Shown here in pieces: positions 5,010-9,063 of a DNA stretch of 9,063 nt (the stretch's first letter is position 1; the number at the start of each line of letters is the position of its first letter). The position numbers were made by a program, and so were the translations under genes. The stretch is from contig JANXAX010000078.1 in the NCBI GenBank assembly GCA_025062175.1, forward strand, positions 1 to 9,063, given 5' to 3'. The DNA is from Anaerolineae bacterium (GTDB taxonomy: Bacteria > Chloroflexota > Anaerolineae > 4572-78 > NAK82). The notes below the pieces were generated by a model, which searched no databases, was not told where the DNA came from, and saw nothing but the letters and a program-made list of their open reading frames with translations.

Positions 5010-6890
5010 ATGGTTGCAACATCTGATCCCTCCGCTACTCCATTGCATATACGTCCTCCGGAACACATGCCCTCAGAGACGGTCGAGCGCTCGGCTATGG
5101 CGACGTATGCGATGCCGTTCAGCCGGGTGGAACTGACTGTTTGGGCTGCACTGGCCTTGCTGGCCTTCATCACACGGCTGGCCGGTCTAGGCCTACGCCC
5201 CCTCGCGGACGCCGAGGCAGCGCAGGCGCTGGTCAGTTGGCAGTTGTACCAGGGGCTCGCGGTCACTCACGCTTCCTACAGTCCGCTGCTGGCAACCGCG
5301 AATCTCATCACTTTCGCATTGTGGGGCGCCACCGAATTTACTGTCCGGTTCGTACCGGCCTTAGCGGGTGCATTCTTGGCGCTCATACCCTTGGGACTGC
5401 GCCGCTATCTGGGCCATATGGGTGCTATCGCTGCCGGCGTGCTGATGTGCCTCTCACCAGCGGTGCTCCATCTGTCGCGCACCCTCAATGGCGAGATCCT
5501 CGCCATCAGCGGTGCGGCGCTGTTCTTCATCGGGCTTGTGCCACTGCAGGACAAGGCGAATATGCAGCCCAGATCAGGTGTGATCACCATTGTGGCCGGT
5601 CTGGCGCTGATGGTGATCGCCGCGCCACTGGCGTATTCGATGGTGGTGTTGCTCCTGACATTTGGCGGCGCGCTATGGCTGGCCCAGCGCGGGTCACGTC
5701 GTCCACCTTGGGGTGAGATCATCGCCAGGTGGCGTTCTGAGATCCAAGCGCGGAAGAGCGCGTTAATTACCATCTTGATCGCCACCTTTGCCGCCGCCAG
5801 TGGGTTGTTGCTCAACCGCGACGGCCTGGCGATGACAGTGGATCAGATCGGGGTGTGGGCACGCGGCTTCATATCTACGACAGGCACGGTGTCCCCGACT
5901 TTCCAGTCCGTTGAGCCGGTCTATCCTGCTCTGTGGTTGCTGGGCCTGTACGAACCGCTCACATTGCTGGCGGCCCTGTTCGGCCTGGGGATCGCCTTAG
6001 GGCGCCGCGGACCGGCCGACTTGCTGCTAGTGTGGTGGTTCTGCGGTGGGATACTGCTGGATGCGCTACGTCCCGGCCGCTCCGTAGGTGAGGTGCTGCT
6101 GGTGCTGTGGCCGGCGACGTTGTTGGCTGGCCTGGCGCTCGGAAAATTGACCGAGATGGTGTGGCAGCGAGGCGCCTGGCCGCGCGAGGGGATTGTGGTG
6201 GCAGCCTGCTGGGTCGTCTTTGCTTTTGCCTACATCGTATTCACGCTATATACGAACAACTATGGTGCCATCTGGCAACCGCTGGCTGCCGTTGGGATGT
6301 TTATTGTGCTGCTTGTGGCCTTCTGGCAATGGCATGGCACCGCCTCGGTCTTGCGCGGCGCCGCCTTGGCGGTGGCGACTGCCTTGGCATTGCTCCACAT
6401 CGCCGGCGGCGTGCGTCTCAACTATACACCAGTGGCCGATGCCTCTCAACCGCTGGTGCGCGCTGCCGCGGGCGAAGGATTGCGTGATTTAGTCGCTGTG
6501 CTGCAGTTCGTCTCCGCGAAGAAGGTCAACGACCCCTATCTGGTCGAGGTTTTAGCCAGCCGCGCCGTCGGCCCCGCGGTGGAATGGCAACTGCGTGTCT
6601 TCCCCAATGTGCGCTGGGTTCATAAAATCGATCAACTACCGGTGGAAGGTGCCTCGGTGGGCATGACGTCGCGCTTCCCCGAGGTCGTCCTGACGCCCGA
6701 GGACACCTTGTTGACGGATGAGCCTTATGCCGGCCAGGACTTCGTCGTGCGCAGCTTCAGACAACCGGCACCTCTGGCTGTCAGCGCCTTTGTGCGTTGG
6801 TACCTGTTGCGCGAGTCCCAGCCGCAGCGGCTCGAAAAAGTGGTGTTATGGGTGAAACAATCGCCCACTACGCATGTACCGAAGAAGTGA
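5010..6890 (+). CDS. Multi-pass membrane protein, GT-C glycosyltransferase-like (paralogue of the next gene)
   Basis: This 626-residue protein has about 13 hydrophobic segments between residues 41 and 466 and a soluble C-terminal domain (about 470-626), an architecture of GT-C enzymes that use polyprenyl-linked sugars. After the first segment comes RPLADAEA (63-70), in the position where GT-C proteins carry their first acidic motif. HASYSPLLATANLITFALWG and RFVPALAGAFLALIPL, then SPAVLHLSRTLNGE (149-162), match the layout of the next gene. So do PVYPALWLLGLYEPLT (303-318) and the C-terminal EWQLRVFPNVRW. It is therefore likely a diverged paralogue, with key acidic residues changed. ATG 5010 lies 38 bases after the previous stop with only a weak GAGAG ahead. 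Starts at ATG 5067, 5097 or 5109 are possible, since the first membrane segment begins near residue 40. No separate promoter is seen, so readthrough from 4209 is likely. Substrate unknown. Confidence 0.8.
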   Translation: MVATSDPSATPLHIRPPEHMPSETVERSAMATYAMPFSRVELTVWAALALLAFITRLAGLGLRPLADAEAAQALVSWQLYQGLAVTHASYSPLLATANLITFALWGATEFTVRFVPALAGAFLALIPLGLRRYLGHMGAIAAGVLMCLSPAVLHLSRTLNGEILAISGAALFFIGLVPLQDKANMQPRSGVITIVAGLALMVIAAPLAYSMVVLLLTFGGALWLAQRGSRRPPWGEIIARWRSEIQARKSALITILIATFAAASGLLLNRDGLAMTVDQIGVWARGFISTTGTVSPTFQSVEPVYPALWLLGLYEPLTLLAALFGLGIALGRRGPADLLLVWWFCGGILLDALRPGRSVGEVLLVLWPATLLAGLALGKLTEMVWQRGAWPREGIVVAACWVVFAFAYIVFTLYTNNYGAIWQPLAAVGMFIVLLVAFWQWHGTASVLRGAALAVATALALLHIAGGVRLNYTPVADASQPLVRAAAGEGLRDLVAVLQFVSAKKVNDPYLVEVLASRAVGPAVEWQLRVFPNVRWVHKIDQLPVEGASVGMTSRFPEVVLTPEDTLLTDEPYAGQDFVVRSFRQPAPLAVSAFVRWYLLRESQPQRLEKVVLWVKQSPTTHVPKK

Positions 6891-6923
6891 TCATGCACGT
6901 CTGTTCGAAGCGCTCAGAGTAAT

Positions 6924-6928
6924 GAGGT
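6924..6928 (+). promoter_or_regulatory. Shine-Dalgarno site fixing the start of the Agl23-like gene
   Basis: GAGGT lies 4 bases before the ATG at 6933. The gap from the previous stop is only 42 bases and shows no promoter or terminator, supporting cotranscription with the upstream membrane protein. Confidence 0.5.
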
Positions 6929-6932
6929 AGTT

Positions 6933-9063
6933 ATGAGCTCCCAAACCACACGCGATGCGCAGAATGTAGTGCCTTCGGAGAATGCCGCGCTCAGTTCACT
7001 ATGGCATTGGCTCGGCCTCCATGGCGAAGCGCTTGCCTATGGGCTGTTGTTCGTCTTGGCGGTGTTCACGCGTTTCTATGATTTGGAATCGCGTGCCATC
7101 AGCCACGATGAGAGCTTGCACATGCTGTACTCCTACAAGCTCTACAACGGCGAGGGGTATCGCCACGATCCAATGATGCATGGCCCTTTCTTGTTCGAGT
7201 TTCACGCCCTGCTCTTCTTCTTGTTTGGGCATAACAACTACGTGGGGCGCGTCGGTGTGGCGTTGTTCGGCGTGGCGCTGGTGATGCTGCCTTACTGGTT
7301 CCGTCCCTGGTTGGGGCGTCTGGGCGCGTTGCTTGCTTCCACTATGATCCTCATTTCGCCAGTGATCACCCACTACAGTCGTCATCTGCGCCATGACATC
7401 TTCAACGAAGTCTTCACTCTGATCATGTACTTCAGCTGGTTCCACTATCTGAGTGCCTGGCAACGGGGTGACTTCCCGCGCATGCGGCGCTGGTTGTACA
7501 CCGGCGCTGCCGCAGTCGCGCTCTCCCTGACCGTGATGGAGATTGCCTACATCCATGGGTTCATTGGTCTCACTTTTATCCTGGCCACCATATGGGTTGA
7601 GAACCTTTCGCTGGTGCAGCGCCGTCGCCTCTTCTGGATCGGCGTAGCCGTCCTGGTGGGGATCGGTGGTGTCGTGCTCTGGCTCACGTTCGGCAACGCC
7701 GGCCCGCTGCCACTGGATCAGCCTCCCCACCTGGCGCGCCAGGTGGTCGCTGGACTACAACAGTTGGTAAGGGGGCTTAGTAGTGCTAGTACGCTGCCCC
7801 AGGACAACATGCGCGCGGCGTGGCAGGTGATCCACATGTTTGTGCTGGCGATCGGCCTCTTCTTCGCCATTACCACGCTGACGTTGAGCGTCACCGACCG
7901 TGCAGTGGTGTCGGAAAAGCAGCGCGTGCAGCTCCTCCCTGTCCGTCTCACAAGTCAAGCGGTGCGTTCCCTGCCCTGGCGCGAGGTAGGGATCGCCGTG
8001 CTCATCGGAGGGATCATCTTTGTGACGCTCTACACGACATTCTTCACCAACCCCTATGGTCTGGTCTCTGGCACCTGGGGGGCGATTTACTACTGGTTGA
8101 GCCAGCAGGAGGTGCAACGCGGCGGCCAGCCCTGGTATTATTACTTGATGTTGCTCCCCTTGTATGAGTTCCTGCCGTTCTTCATCGGGGCGGCGGGCGG
8201 CATCTGGTATTTGATCCACCGACTGCGCGTCACCCGTTCATTCGTGGCGGAACACGCGGCAATTAGTGATGCTGATCTACCTACCCAGGCGGTTGCCCGA
8301 CCGACGGAGGATGTGCTACAGGTTTACTTTCCCGCTTTTGCGCTGTACTGGGTGATCAGCGCTACCTTCATCTATAGTTGGGCAGGTGAGAAAATGCCCT
8401 GGCTGACGACGCATATGAGCCTGCCGTTCATCTTTATGGCCGCTTGGACGTGCGAGCGCGTGTTAGCAGGGTTACACGGGCGCTGGCGGACGCTGTGGGA
8501 ACGTGGCGGGTTGCTCTTTGCCTTGTTGCTGCCCCTGGCCGCACTCGCCCTGATCGCACTGCTGAGTGTGCAACCCTTCCGCGGCTATTCCCTCTTCGAT
8601 CTACGCGACACCGGCCAATGGCTGGGCAGCTTCGTGGTGGTCGGCCTGCTAGTGTATGGGCTGATCCACTATGGCCACAAGCTGGGCGGATTTCTGGCGG
8701 TGCGCGTCGCCTTTCTCACCGTGCTGGTCGTGTTAGCGATCTTCACTGCTCGTTCATCCTGGCTGGTCTCGTTCATCAACTATGACGATGTAAGTGAGTA
8801 CCTTTTCTATGCTCATGGCGCGCCCGACGTCACCCTGGCAATGCGTCAGATCGAGGATATCTCGCGACGCACAGTAGGTGATAAGCTGATCAAGGTAGCC
8901 TACGACAACGAGTCCACCTGGCCGTTGGAATGGTACTTCCGCGAGTACCCCAACCGTACCTATTATGGCGAATCACCCTCGCGCCAGCAGCTGGAGGCGC
9001 CGATCGTGATCGTGGGGCCGGGCAACGAAGGCAAGGTGGCCCCTTATCTCGGCGACAATTATG
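6933..9063 (+). CDS. Agl23-like (TIGR03663 family) membrane protein, 3' end outside window
   Basis: The frame is open from ATG 6933 to the right edge, 710 codons plus one base. About 16 hydrophobic segments (about 33-608) precede a soluble region from about residue 612. Residues 57-71 read SHDESLHMLYSYKLY, the family's first-loop acidic motif (D59, E60). HYSRHLRHDIFNEVF (147-161) holds a second acidic site at D155. QPWYYYLMLLPLYEFLPF (399-416) and SWAGEKMPWLTTHMSLPF (482-499) are further family hallmarks. The C-terminal domain contains PLEWYFREYPNRTYY (664-678). I recall this family being named flippase activity-associated protein Agl23 after an archaeal N-glycosylation context, but fold and motifs point to a GT-C glycosyltransferase; the true reaction is unsettled. 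It follows its shorter paralogue by 42 bases. The last residues and the stop codon lie beyond the window. Confidence 0.88.
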   Translation, partial: MSSQTTRDAQNVVPSENAALSSLWHWLGLHGEALAYGLLFVLAVFTRFYDLESRAISHDESLHMLYSYKLYNGEGYRHDPMMHGPFLFEFHALLFFLFGHNNYVGRVGVALFGVALVMLPYWFRPWLGRLGALLASTMILISPVITHYSRHLRHDIFNEVFTLIMYFSWFHYLSAWQRGDFPRMRRWLYTGAAAVALSLTVMEIAYIHGFIGLTFILATIWVENLSLVQRRRLFWIGVAVLVGIGGVVLWLTFGNAGPLPLDQPPHLARQVVAGLQQLVRGLSSASTLPQDNMRAAWQVIHMFVLAIGLFFAITTLTLSVTDRAVVSEKQRVQLLPVRLTSQAVRSLPWREVGIAVLIGGIIFVTLYTTFFTNPYGLVSGTWGAIYYWLSQQEVQRGGQPWYYYLMLLPLYEFLPFFIGAAGGIWYLIHRLRVTRSFVAEHAAISDADLPTQAVARPTEDVLQVYFPAFALYWVISATFIYSWAGEKMPWLTTHMSLPFIFMAAWTCERVLAGLHGRWRTLWERGGLLFALLLPLAALALIALLSVQPFRGYSLFDLRDTGQWLGSFVVVGLLVYGLIHYGHKLGGFLAVRVAFLTVLVVLAIFTARSSWLVSFINYDDVSEYLFYAHGAPDVTLAMRQIEDISRRTVGDKLIKVAYDNESTWPLEWYFREYPNRTYYGESPSRQQLEAPIVIVGPGNEGKVAPYLGDNY

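Noticed and set aside
6999..7730. Open frame of 243 codons on the minus strand
   Set aside because: It lies fully antisense to the Agl23-like gene, is rich in His, Glu and Gln as expected from the complement of hydrophobic codons, and shows no family motif.
7755..8219. Open frame of 154 codons on the minus strand
   Set aside because: Antisense to the Agl23-like gene with polar low-complexity composition and no recognisable domain.

Overview
The window looks like a bacterial chromosome segment, most probably from a Chloroflexota (Anaerolineae-like) organism. This is inferred from gene content, not from a marker gene. The strongest hint is a pair of GT-C-type membrane proteins, one of the TIGR03663/Agl23 type (a family I recall as patchy and mainly in Chloroflexota and archaea). 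A stand-alone MetH-activation-like protein and a fused serine hydroxymethyltransferase/aminomethyltransferase fit the same picture. GC content is moderately high. I see no rRNA, tRNA, CRISPR array, insertion sequence or phage gene.

Layout. Bases 1-2607 (minus strand) hold one open frame of 869 codons that runs off the left edge. It encodes a complete SHMT domain (GlyA), then a module resembling a degenerate GcvT core, then the N-terminal part of a true aminomethyltransferase (GcvT). A good sigma70-type promoter lies at 2673-2701. Bases 2702-3112 carry no convincing gene but contain a long hairpin and a pair of near-palindromic repeats. Bases 3113-4188 (minus strand) are a two-gene unit: scpA, then a 75-residue 2[4Fe-4S] ferredoxin-like protein. 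At 4174-4222 two promoters face opposite ways and their -10 hexamers overlap. One fires left into scpA-ferredoxin. The other fires right into 4249-4971, a stand-alone protein resembling the reactivation domain of cobalamin-dependent methionine synthase. Two large multi-pass membrane proteins follow on the plus strand, at 5010-6890 and 6933-9063 (cut by the right edge). They appear to be tandem paralogues of the glycosyltransferase-C fold, and the second is of the Agl23/TIGR03663 type.

How the genes may work together. SHMT and GcvT both handle 5,10-methylene-tetrahydrofolate, so the fusion could couple glycine cleavage to serine synthesis. The MetH-activation-like protein belongs to corrinoid/one-carbon chemistry and would need a low-potential electron donor. 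The ferredoxin is transcribed from the other face of the same promoter region, so a functional pairing is an attractive but unproven inference. ScpA (chromosome condensation) and the membrane glycosyltransferase-like pair (probably envelope glycan or lipid-linked sugar chemistry) have no obvious link to this.

The points most worth a second look are the hidden GcvT-like module inside the GlyA-GcvT fusion, the overlapping divergent promoter with a probable leaderless scpA, and the changed motif residues in the MetH-activation-like protein and in the first of the two membrane paralogues.
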